Shown one piece after another: positions 1 through 6,672 of a stretch of 64,000 nucleotides of DNA. Below the pieces are notes generated by a model, which worked only from the letters and a program-made list of their open reading frames with translations, was not told where the DNA came from and searched no databases. The position numbers and the translations under genes are program-made. Source of the DNA: Scatosoma sp045613545 (GTDB lineage Bacteria; Bacillota; Clostridia; Christensenellales; Borkfalkiaceae); the NCBI GenBank assembly GCA_045613545.1, contig JAZLBD010000006.1, forward strand, positions 1 to 64,000, read 5' to 3'. Within the stretch, counting starts at the first letter, position 1, and every line of letters begins with the position of its first letter.

Positions 1-69
1 CGTGATTCGATCACTCTTTCCCGTGCACGTCGCGATCAAAGGAAAAACCGAAAGAGGAGAAAGTAGCTC

Positions 70-651
70 ATGGCAAAGAAGAAAACGACAAGAAAAACAA
101 CCAAAAAAACGACGTCGAAATGTTCGGCGCCGAAAAAAACGGCAAATAAAAAGCCCGTCGCCAAACGAACGACGGGGAAAAAGAAAACTCTAATTCAACG
201 GTTAATAGCTGTTTTTAAGACGGAAGAAAAAAAGAAGAAACGGGAAAATAGTCCTGCTCGGAACGAATTTCGATACAATATTAAAGAGAAACACACCAAT
301 TATGTTTTTGAGGTCAAAGACGATAATTGGAAGGCGGTAGGATTTACTCACGAAGAATATACTTTTGACAAAAAAAATATGCCGTTGAAGAATAACCCCA
401 AGAAAGGCGATACTAAAAAATCACATGTTAGAAATGGGGTTATAGAAACCGACAAGCACTCATACAGCAAAAAACGAGCTAAAAATTATAAGCTCGTCGG
501 GGACGATATGGCAAATGTGAAAAGTAAAATTCGCAACTATAAAAAAGAGCAAAAAATAAAAAACGCCCAAAAAAGGGCGAAAAAAATTGAGAAGGCCTGG
601 CGATATACGATTCGCCAACGAACAAAGTATTGCCAACTCAATCTTTTATAA
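70..651 (+). CDS. Lysine-rich small conserved protein, function unknown
   Basis: A 193-residue basic protein. Residues 1-50 are a Lys/Thr/Ala-rich, histone-tail-like segment, then a folded-looking part (about 75-150) with several His and Asn residues and an aspartate-containing patch, then a Lys-rich C-terminal helix. The start is set by an AGGAG Shine-Dalgarno ending about 10 bases before the ATG. The central part resembles small proteins I recall from clostridial accessory regions (pattern 'THxxxT...NPxxxD'), but I cannot name a function. The basic tail suggests nucleic-acid binding (inference). No partner gene is visible on its left because the window begins there. Confidence 0.6.
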   Translation: MAKKKTTRKTTKKTTSKCSAPKKTANKKPVAKRTTGKKKTLIQRLIAVFKTEEKKKKRENSPARNEFRYNIKEKHTNYVFEVKDDNWKAVGFTHEEYTFDKKNMPLKNNPKKGDTKKSHVRNGVIETDKHSYSKKRAKNYKLVGDDMANVKSKIRNYKKEQKIKNAQKRAKKIEKAWRYTIRQRTKYCQLNLL

Positions 652-684
652 CCTTACGGCTACAATTACAGTATATGCAATTTT

Positions 685-706
685 AAGGAGAAAGTCAAGC
701 AAAAAT
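685..706. repeat. 22-base direct repeat, left copy
   Basis: A 22-base string starting AAGGAGAAAG and ending CAAAAAT occurs here and, identically, at 1047-1068. This copy supplies the Shine-Dalgarno and the first bases of the start codon of the small membrane reading frame at 705. The two copies flank the broken gene and the structured element. Confidence 0.8.
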
Positions 707-927
707 GAAGAAAATTTTGAAAATATTGTTCGGATGCGCGATTACGGTTGTCGTGCTACTCTTCATCGGTCTTGTAATCTTCACAAGGAGAACGTTCTGC
801 GTTAGGGAAAGGAACGAAGGAGTATCGTCTGGATAAATCGGATGAAGATTTAATTGACGATATTTTTGAAACGGCGCCACGATATAAAGTTTTGAAAACG
901 GGAAACTTTGATTCTTCTCAAAATTAA
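705..927 (+). pseudogene. Frameshifted small membrane protein
   Basis: The ATG at 705 follows an AAGGAG site and reads about 27 residues of an N-terminal membrane segment (MKKILKILFG then a run of Val, Leu and Ile), but this frame stops after 43 residues. A second frame, entering near 787, reads a further 46 charged codons (ending NFDSSQN) to a stop at 925-927. Joined by a +1 shift near 783-790 the two make one plausible protein of about 73 residues with a membrane anchor and an acidic tail. I see no classical slippery or stop-codon context, so an indel or sequencing error is the simplest explanation. The product is unrecognised. Confidence 0.5.
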
Positions 928-937
928 ACAACAAAAA

Positions 938-1025
938 AAAGAAAGTAGCCGCAAGCAAAATGCTTCCTTTGGCGGAGCTCCAAGGACAAAAGCTAAAAGC
1001 TAATACCGAGCTAACTACTTTCTTT
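938..1025 (+). ncRNA. Candidate structured RNA (three-way junction)
   Basis: An 11-bp terminal helix (AAAGAAAGTAG at 938-948 with CTACTTTCTTT at 1015-1025) closes two hairpins. Hairpin A (949-975) has stems CCGC/GCGG and AAGCA/TGCTT with a small bulge. Hairpin B (976-1012) has AGCTC/GAGCT and an inner AGCT/AGCT. The helices abut with only two unpaired bases at the junction. There is no T-run after it, so it is not a simple terminator. Seen by pairing only; no known family is recognised. Confidence 0.4.
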
Positions 1026-1046
1026 GAACACAGTATAACTGATAAA

Positions 1047-1068
1047 AAGGAGAAAGTCAAGCAAAAAT
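1047..1068. repeat. 22-base direct repeat, right copy
   Basis: Identical to 685-706. Here the repeat is followed by AC instead of GA, so no start codon forms, and it runs straight into a terminator hairpin. Confidence 0.8.
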
Positions 1069-1099
1069 ACAGTACATCGTTGATGTGCTGTATTTTTTT
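1069..1099 (+). terminator. Intrinsic terminator
   Basis: A 10-bp stem (ACAGTACATC with GATGTGCTGT, one G-T pair) with a 3-base loop is followed by a run of seven T. It ends any transcript running right through the 685-1068 block. Between here and 1326 I see no gene. Confidence 0.75.
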
Positions 1100-1326
1100 A
1101 TTGTTTCGGCGTTGCGACGGGACTTGAGGGTGGGAGCCGTTTTGCGGGAGCAAAACGCTTTCTCAAAAGACGTTAAGACATCATTATACTACGCTACATT
1201 CTACTTGATAAAAATATCCGCGAAATTGCATCTAAGTTCGTCGAAGTCATTTCTATGAAACACACGTATAGTAAAATTGGCAATATCTTGTCTTTGCCCG
1301 CCGCCATTTCTAAATCAAGTCACAAA

Positions 1327-1352
1327 AAAGCCAAGCAAAATGCTTGGCTTTT
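1327..1352 (-). terminator. Terminator of the SipW operon
   Basis: The stem GCCAAGCA/TGCTTGGC with an AAA loop is flanked by A and T runs, just past the stop of the 327-residue secreted protein. On the minus strand it is followed by TTTTTT. Confidence 0.8.
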
Positions 1353-1354
1353 CG

Positions 1355-2338
1355 TTATGCAATTTTAAAGGTAATCGACGTTCCGCCCGAAACTTCGATA
1401 TAATAGGTCGTGCCGTTGCGTCCAGAGAAGGAAACGCTCTTCGTCCCCTGCGAGCCACCGTTGGTCGAAACAAGTTGTTGATTGTTTCCATACACCTTCA
1501 ACTTTGCATCTTCGTTGTCGGAGGTTACCTTGATTGTCGCATTGGATTTTGGCGTCACTTTGTAATATCTGCAATCCGTCTTATTGTGGTTATACGCCGT
1601 TATCTCTTGCCCTACGTACGAGTAAATAGCATTGTCAAAAGAGGTACCCAATTCCTCTTCCGCCCACGTGTCGGGGTCAAACGAAGGATATTTGACAAAC
1701 AACGAACCTGTAATCGGGTTTTGATAGTATGCAGAATCAGCATGCCCCGTCTTGGTCTCCGTCGCTTCCCAGACCCCATCTTCATTCTTTTTCAGTTCTG
1801 TCTGATAGATCGGGTATATCGTCTCACCAATGGGAATATTAGGCGAACTTTCTCCCAAATCCACACTAGTTGTGTAGAGGTAATAGGTATCCGACGAGCC
1901 CTCAGGGAAATACAGCAAGAACGCAAGCCCCGTAGTTTCGGTATCAAAGAATTTCTCTATGTCGTTTCTTTCCCAGAAGTCCATACTACCCAAGATGTCC
2001 GACCTAAACCAGAAATTACCATTGGCTCTACTTTGAATCTCATTATTGATATAGGAATTAGGGTTATTAAGCCCGATTTTCGTCTCTTTCCCATTCCCGT
2101 CGATATAAATACCATTCAGAATCTTTTCGATGAGCATTTGGTGATTTTCGCCCAAAATATCGCTAGGCAATTGCTCCACGCCCACCCAAGGGAAAACTTC
2201 CACACTCATAGGCACTTCAATACTACCAGAAGCGTTCATCGCATAGTGCCAAGCCCCTTTGACGTTGGTTGTAAAAATGCAGACGAGCGAAATGATAGCC
2301 GTTACAAAACATACGCAAAGCCTTTTTATATACTTCAT
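1355..2338 (-). CDS. Secreted protein with SipW-type signal and C-terminal PPC-like domain
   Basis: A 327-residue exported protein. Residues 1-29 form a signal peptide (MKYIKRL then a hydrophobic core) whose end, GAWHY, closely matches the AAWHY end of the other small secreted protein in this operon (4176-4787). This suggests both are cut by the SipW-type peptidase encoded between them. The middle is acidic and unrecognised. The last 80 residues (YYKVTP...TYYIEVSGG) look like a pre-peptidase C-terminal (PPC)-type beta domain. The start has a strong AAAGGAGGTG site. It lies 33 bases after the peptidase gene and is last in the operon. An assembled fibre or surface component is likely by analogy with TasA-type systems (inference). 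Confidence 0.65.
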   Translation of the reverse strand: MKYIKRLCVCFVTAIISLVCIFTTNVKGAWHYAMNASGSIEVPMSVEVFPWVGVEQLPSDILGENHQMLIEKILNGIYIDGNGKETKIGLNNPNSYINNEIQSRANGNFWFRSDILGSMDFWERNDIEKFFDTETTGLAFLLYFPEGSSDTYYLYTTSVDLGESSPNIPIGETIYPIYQTELKKNEDGVWEATETKTGHADSAYYQNPITGSLFVKYPSFDPDTWAEEELGTSFDNAIYSYVGQEITAYNHNKTDCRYYKVTPKSNATIKVTSDNEDAKLKVYGNNQQLVSTNGGSQGTKSVSFSGRNGTTYYIEVSGGTSITFKIA

Positions 2339-2371
2339 TTCGCCACCTCCTTTTTACAATTTTTCAATGCT

Positions 2372-4123
2372 TTACAGGTTTTTAATAATTTCTAATAGAT
2401 ACTTTACTTTCCTATTGGACGTTATCTTGCACTCGGCAGGATAATTGACGTATGCTTTTTTGGAAGAAGCGTCTTTTATACCATATTTGGGCTGAGCATA
2501 TTCGGCAGGATCAACTCCAAGGTATACGTAGACGGATTTGCCTTTAATCGTAATTTTTGCAATGCCTTTATTGCCTTTCTTGTACAGTTCGTGATATTTC
2601 GCCTTCGTCTTTTTCACAGCAGTTACTTGCATCAATGCTTCACTCAACTGTCTATACCACGCGGCTCTTTCTTCACGCAAGCCTTTCAGTTTCTCTTCAA
2701 AAGGCTTTCTGTCTCCAAATTTACCAAATCTATCGAAAGGTTGCGCCTCTTCTTGCTCCATAGGAATTTCTTCCACAGGATTCTCTTCCATTATTTCCTC
2801 AGAAGGCTTATTACCCTTTTGGACAATCTCTATTAGATACTTAACCTTTCTATTAGACGTCATCTTACACTCGGCAGGATAATTGACGTATGCCTTTTTG
2901 GAAGAAGCGTCTTTTATACCATATTTGGGCTGAGCATATTCGGCAGGATCGACAGCCAGATAGACGTAGACAGATTTACCTTTAATCGTGATTTTTGCAA
3001 TGCCTTTATTGCCTTTCTTGTACAGTTCGTGATATTTCGCCTGTGTCCTTTTGATGGACGGTTGTTGCATAAGGGCATCCCTAAACTGCCTATACCACTC
3101 CGCTCGTTGCTCGTTGATTCCACTCAATTTTTCTACAAAGGTCTTTCGATTCTTAAACTTTCCAAATTTATCGGAATCTGCCTCGCCCTCCTCTACACAA
3201 GCCTTCTCTTCCATAAGCGTAATAACTTCTTGAGCGAGCGGCTCCTCTTCAACGAGGGACTTTTCTTCTACCTTCGTAGGCTCTTCTACGACGGCCTCCA
3301 TAGGATCTTGCGTAGCGGCAATCTCTTCTTTACCGTCCGACAGCAGACCTATTGCTAGCAATCTATTACGTACTGCCTTCTCTATGATATGCTCCACAAT
3401 CGGCGTCGTAATGACCGCCAACAAAACCAACAGGAGACACAACATGCCCGCAGGAGACTGCATAAAGATAACGAACATCCCGACTTGGGGGATAGATTGC
3501 CCCCGATAGATACTTCTCATCTGATCGTATGTGACGGGATAATCATCCGCATAGATATTGGCGTCCCCTCGCAAAACAAACCATCTTTCGTTGGGATGCT
3601 TTTCATTAGGTTCCTCAATCGCTACGATACGATGGATAATAAAGTATCCGTTAACCTCATAGACGACGATATCATACAGTTTTAAATCCTCTTCTTTCGG
3701 CAATTGATGAAGGACGACAAGGTCGAAAGTTGCAAGTTGGTCGTTTAAGTTATTGTCGAACAAATAGCCGTTCTCTTTATTCTTCGTCTCCATTGAGCCT
3801 GTTTCCACCACTTTGAGTGTAGGAATTGCCCCCACCTTTGCGTTTTGCGAAATTCTCGAGTATAAAGAAACTCCCAGCCCACACGCCAAAATCGCACATA
3901 ACAAAATAGGAAATGTGCTACTTAATATGGTTACAAGGCGATGCCGTTTCTTTCTCTTTTGCTCTTGTAAATATTCTTTTTTTATTTTCTCATCGTCAAC
4001 GCCTGCATGAATCGTCTTTAACGTTAACCTAACAATAACGGTAATTAACGCCGAAAAAAGTAAAGTTAATGCAATAAAGACGATAATGCATAAGATGAGG
4101 TTAAACTGTTCGTATGCCCGCAT
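2372..4123 (-). CDS. SipW-type signal peptidase I with two cytoplasmic C-terminal repeats
   Basis: A 583-residue membrane protein. Residues 9-33 and 63-88 are membrane segments joined by a Lys/Arg-rich cytoplasmic loop. The catalytic part follows, with ETGSM (Ser110), HRI (His164) and RGDAN (Asp187), the Ser/His/Asp pattern of archaeal/ER-type (SipW) signal peptidases. A third membrane segment is at 220-243. An acidic linker (262-317) leads to two nearly identical repeats of about 115 residues (318-433 and 463-580, each with KYHELYKKGNKG and VDPAEYAQPKYG). SipW is normally under 200 residues, so the tail is extra. The positive-inside rule puts it in the cytoplasm. I recall the repeat as a domain scattered in clostridial proteins but know no function. 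The DNA identity of the repeats points to recent duplication. Confidence 0.8.
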   Translation of the reverse strand: MRAYEQFNLILCIIVFIALTLLFSALITVIVRLTLKTIHAGVDDEKIKKEYLQEQKRKKRHRLVTILSSTFPILLCAILACGLGVSLYSRISQNAKVGAIPTLKVVETGSMETKNKENGYLFDNNLNDQLATFDLVVLHQLPKEEDLKLYDIVVYEVNGYFIIHRIVAIEEPNEKHPNERWFVLRGDANIYADDYPVTYDQMRSIYRGQSIPQVGMFVIFMQSPAGMLCLLLVLLAVITTPIVEHIIEKAVRNRLLAIGLLSDGKEEIAATQDPMEAVVEEPTKVEEKSLVEEEPLAQEVITLMEEKACVEEGEADSDKFGKFKNRKTFVEKLSGINEQRAEWYRQFRDALMQQPSIKRTQAKYHELYKKGNKGIAKITIKGKSVYVYLAVDPAEYAQPKYGIKDASSKKAYVNYPAECKMTSNRKVKYLIEIVQKGNKPSEEIMEENPVEEIPMEQEEAQPFDRFGKFGDRKPFEEKLKGLREERAAWYRQLSEALMQVTAVKKTKAKYHELYKKGNKGIAKITIKGKSVYVYLGVDPAEYAQPKYGIKDASSKKAYVNYPAECKITSNRKVKYLLEIIKNL

Positions 4124-4135
4124 ATAAGAAATTCA

Positions 4136-4159
4136 CGGCGTACCATGCCCGATACGCCG
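4136..4159 (-). promoter_or_regulatory. Hairpin between Shine-Dalgarno and start of the signal peptidase
   Basis: A 7-bp stem (CGGCGTA/TACGCCG, 10-base loop) sits between an AAAAAAGGAG site at about 4161-4170 and the ATG ending at 4123. The linear gap is about 37 bases; with the hairpin folded it falls to about 12. No other Shine-Dalgarno precedes this start, and upstream in-frame codons reach a stop within four codons. Confidence 0.4.
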
Positions 4160-4175
4160 CTCCTTTTTTGATTTT

Positions 4176-4787
4176 TTATGCTACTTCCGTAATGGTTACC
4201 ACGATGATGTACGTCTTCATTGCATTTTCGTATGCAACGTTTTCATCGTACGTGCTCAATTTTACCTCTTTACCTTCGTTGAAATTAAGGCAAGCTGCAA
4301 TTTGTTCAGCCTTAATTTGTACCGAATTCAACGTTGCGGTATCGTTGATAACAAAGGAGTTTGCACCTTCCTTTACCGAGAAGATGCTGATTTCACCAGC
4401 TTCATCGTCTACGAATTTCGTTTGCGTACCTTGCAAAGTAATCGTAGCCTTCATTTTGATACCACTTGCAATAACGGTTGCGTCTGCGTTTTGTGCGGGA
4501 GTGAATTTTACCCAAACGGAGCCGCTAGGAACCAAATCTGCTTTCCAATCCGTTTCGCCCGTATCGTCTACCAAGAATTTCAACGTATTGCCCGCACCGC
4601 TGTTGGCCGTTTGGTCAATCGAAATCGAACCTTTAGAGGTATCTGATTGGATAGAAGCCATCGTAGCGGATCTAGAGAGTTCGAGCGTTACGGCACCACG
4701 GCTATAATGCCATGCTGCAAATACGCCACCAATCGTTACGACGAGTGCAAGAGTGATAAGCAAGCCAATTTTTCTAATATACTTCAT
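4176..4787 (-). CDS. TasA/camelysin-like small secreted protein (SipW substrate candidate)
   Basis: A 203-residue protein beginning MKYIRKIGLL with a signal peptide ending GGVFAAWHYS, the pattern of SipW-dependent signal sequences. The remainder is a Ser/Thr/Ala-rich beta-type sequence typical of TasA- or camelysin-like matrix proteins in size and composition, without a motif I can name. The start at 4787 follows a GGAGG site. A longer in-frame start at 4823 is ruled out because it lies inside the -10 box of the operon promoter. It is first in the operon, 52 bases before the signal peptidase gene, and so is likely the major product. Confidence 0.7.
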   Translation of the reverse strand: MKYIRKIGLLITLALVVTIGGVFAAWHYSRGAVTLELSRSATMASIQSDTSKGSISIDQTANSGAGNTLKFLVDDTGETDWKADLVPSGSVWVKFTPAQNADATVIASGIKMKATITLQGTQTKFVDDEAGEISIFSVKEGANSFVINDTATLNSVQIKAEQIAACLNFNEGKEVKLSTYDENVAYENAMKTYIIVVTITEVA

Positions 4788-4821
4788 ATTTTTTCCTCCA
4801 AGAGAAGAATTTGATAGCCTC

Positions 4822-4850
4822 ATTATAACCCCGGCTCATCAAGAAGTCAA
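4822..4850 (-). promoter_or_regulatory. Sigma-A promoter of the SipW operon
   Basis: On the minus strand TTGACT (4845-4850), a 17-base spacer and TATAAT (4822-4827). It implies a 5' leader of roughly 28 bases before the ATG at 4787. Confidence 0.85.
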
Positions 4851-4943
4851 GCATTTTTTATAAAATATTAAAAATAAAATATTAAAAAATATTTTTCTTA
4901 ACAAAGTCAAAATTTTTCTTTTTCGACGAAATCCATCCAATAC

Positions 4944-5235
4944 AAACAAAAAAGGCTCCCTTAGCCGAGTCCCTACAAGGGATTCGGCAACTAAATAAAT
5001 CCTAAACGGATTTGTGATATTCGTCTAACGACGAGTGATATTGCCTATCGGCAGTGATATTTGCCTACGGCAAGTTGTGGATTTATTTAATATAACTTCT
5101 TCGAGAGAAATATAAGAACCTGCTAAAGCAGAACCTTGAATTTTTCTCTCGAAAAATATAACGCAAAAATTGTTTTGCATATCACTTTTAGCCGCTCGGT
5201 GTATTTTACTTGACTTTACACCAATCGGTGGATAA
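4944..5235. repeat. Composite intergenic hairpin array
   Basis: A stem GCCGAGTCCCT/AGGGATTCGGC (4964-4988, one G-T pair) is followed by an 11-bp long-range stem (4992-5002 with 5079-5089) enclosing a row of small hairpins separated by GTGATATT units: GTCTAACGAC, GCCTATCGGC and TTGCCTACGGCAA. Next comes an 11-bp stem TTCGAGAGAAA/TTTCTCTCGAA (5100-5110/5143-5153) holding CTGC/GCAG, then GCAAAA/TTTTGC (5163-5178) and imperfect pairs around CACCAATCGGTG. There is no coding potential. I recall similar TGATAT-linked hairpin rows as dispersed repeats in Clostridia genomes. Confidence 0.6.
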
Positions 5236-5340
5236 AATGTATTCACAAAATAAAATTGGGAGGTTTTTATAAAAGAAAACTCTCTAAAATAATATTCTTA
5301 GACTGAATTCGAAATAAAAACAATCCCCTTAAACCCAAAA

Positions 5341-5377
5341 AATAACGGCGTACCCTTGAGGTGTGCCGTTATTTTTT
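5341..5377 (+). terminator. Intrinsic terminator without an obvious gene
   Basis: The stem AATAACGGC/GCCGTTATT, with inner pairs and a TTTTTT tail. The nearest plus-strand reading frame upstream is only a few codons behind GGGAGG at about 5260, so the gene it once served may be lost. Confidence 0.75.
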
Positions 5378-5668
5378 ATTGTTTGGGTAATATAGGATTC
5401 CCCTCTTCGTATGATTTTATCAAGAATGAGCAAAATTTTTGTATGTATTATAATTATCACGCGCGCAATTTGCAAAGAATTGCAAACGGAGAACTTGTAG
5501 GAATCGAAAAAAGCGATAAAAAAGAATTCGCGTTCGTGTTAGTTTTTCAAACTCCCCCACACACGCGACCCATCCGCCACCACGCTACGTTTCGCTATGA
5601 GAAAATCTTGAGGGATAAAAATATTTATCCCCCTAATCGCTAAAACCGTCGAGAAGAACAACCGTGTT
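5378..5668. other. Stretch with no recognised gene
   Basis: Short open frames exist on both strands, but none has a Shine-Dalgarno, a recognisable domain or consistent codon use. It could be decayed coding sequence. Confidence 0.5.
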
Positions 5669-5881
5669 TTAATATTCTCTTCTTCCGCATACAAGGTCAA
5701 TGGAAACATCGAAAAAATCGGCAATTTTCCAGCACTCGATAATACTGGGAATATTCAATCCTTGTTCCCAGCGCGATAAATTTGCTTGACTCGTCCCAAT
5801 GTCTTTGGCAAGTTGCCGTTGCGATAATCCATTTTCCCTGCGGAGCTCAGCTATTCTATTTTGAAGAAAATTGTACTCCAT
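5669..5881 (-). CDS. Xre-family repressor (cassette 1)
   Basis: A 70-residue single-domain helix-turn-helix protein. The HTH_3 core spans about residues 6-60, with LSQRQLAKDIG and the recognition helix TSQANLSRWEQG. It is divergent from the membrane protein at 5976, with two palindromes between them that are its probable operators. The start codon sits six bases after a perfect TATAAT on the minus strand and has no Shine-Dalgarno, so the mRNA is probably leaderless. Autorepression and control of the divergent gene are inferred from site positions. Confidence 0.85.
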   Translation of the reverse strand: MEYNFLQNRIAELRRENGLSQRQLAKDIGTSQANLSRWEQGLNIPSIIECWKIADFFDVSIDLVCGRREY

Positions 5882-5887
5882 AATAAT

Positions 5888-5944
5888 ATTATATACAAAA
5901 ATGTATCAAAAATGCTTGACATATACAAATTTGTATCGTATAAT
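5888..5944. promoter_or_regulatory. Divergent promoter-operator region, cassette 1
   Basis: The plus-strand promoter is TTGACA (5916-5921), 17 bases, TATAAT (5939-5944). Its spacer holds the perfect palindrome ATACAAATTTGTAT (5923-5936). A related site, ATACAAAAATGTAT (5893-5906), abuts the minus-strand TATAAT (5888-5893) of the repressor. The site centres are 30 bases apart, close to three helical turns. Confidence 0.8.
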
Positions 5945-5975
5945 AGAGCTACAAAACGATTTTTAGGTTTTACAA

Positions 5976-6461
5976 ATGAAAGATGCAACAAAAAAGATTT
6001 GCCTCGTCGTTATAGCGATAGCAACCGCGATCCCTTTGCTGTTCGTCGGGCTTTTTGATAGAAGCGAAGCAAAAAATATTCGTGCGTTTTATGATAAGAG
6101 CGTTGAATCGCAACAACTTCTTAATCTTATCTCCGACGATATCCTTACGTATTGGAACAACGCAATACACGAAGGCGAATTTAATGGAAACGTTGATACG
6201 GCGATTGAAACCGCCCTTTCGGAGAATGGCAAAAACCTTAAAATTCTCCAAGAAAACGACGTAAAAATTAAAACGCTTTATAAAAAAATTAGAGAATCTC
6301 AATATTCTAACGAAGCAAAAGCGGTTATAGACGCTTATTCCGAATATTATCTCCTCGCCATAAATGCAAACGGTTCTTTCGATGATTTTTTCACAAACAA
6401 AGAGTCGTGCAAAAACGCCTTGGCAGTTGCCTTGAAAAAATTATCGTTTGAGATTGAATAA
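5976..6461 (+). CDS. Small membrane-anchored or secreted protein, unknown (cassette 1)
   Basis: A 161-residue protein with an N-terminal hydrophobic segment (residues 8-26) followed by about 135 mostly helical, charged residues outside the membrane. No family is recognised. It is driven by the operator-containing promoter at 5916-5944, so the Xre protein most likely represses it. The Shine-Dalgarno is weak (AGG about 12 bases upstream). A strong terminator follows. Confidence 0.6.
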   Translation: MKDATKKICLVVIAIATAIPLLFVGLFDRSEAKNIRAFYDKSVESQQLLNLISDDILTYWNNAIHEGEFNGNVDTAIETALSENGKNLKILQENDVKIKTLYKKIRESQYSNEAKAVIDAYSEYYLLAINANGSFDDFFTNKESCKNALAVALKKLSFEIE

Positions 6462-6481
6462 AACAACCCCAATCCCCCCCC

Positions 6482-6517
6482 AAAAAAATACGGTTCCCGT
6501 CTGGGCGCCGTATTTTT
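6482..6517 (+). terminator. Terminator after cassette 1 membrane protein
   Basis: The stem AAAAATACGG/CCGTATTTTT with inner CCC/GGG, ending in T-rich sequence. Confidence 0.8.
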
Positions 6518-6600
6518 ATTGCGAAAAATTTCTAGCGTTTTTTGCGTATTGCTTCACGCGAACGCTTTCTTGCGAAGTTTGGGAATATGGGCGTTTTTAA

Positions 6601-6629
6601 TTGACAAAATAAAAAGAATCACTTATAAT
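6601..6629 (+). promoter_or_regulatory. Sigma-A promoter of the EamA transporter
   Basis: TTGACA (6601-6606), 17-base spacer, TATAAT (6624-6629). Confidence 0.85.
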
Positions 6630-6672
6630 ATCATTTGTTGTTAAATAAGCAATACGTTCTAAAGAGGTTGTT

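Noticed and set aside
783..790. Programmed +1 frameshift in the small membrane gene
   Set aside because: No slippery codon or adjacent stop comparable to known sites; an indel is simpler.
1277..2395. A 372-codon plus-strand frame opposite the PPC-domain protein
   Set aside because: The minus-strand gene has signal peptide, ribosome site, operon context and terminator; the plus-strand frame has none.
4788..4823. N-terminal extension of the TasA-like protein to 4823
   Set aside because: The extended start lies inside the -10 box; the internal ATG has GGAGG.
4992..5089. Regularly spaced short repeats that could look like a CRISPR array
   Set aside because: The repeated word is only 8 bases, spacers are hairpins of 10-13 bases and there are no cas genes; it is a hairpin array.
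5356..5724. Open frames of 60-95 codons on both strands
   Set aside because: No ribosome sites, no recognisable motifs, and the plus-strand one starts inside a terminator.
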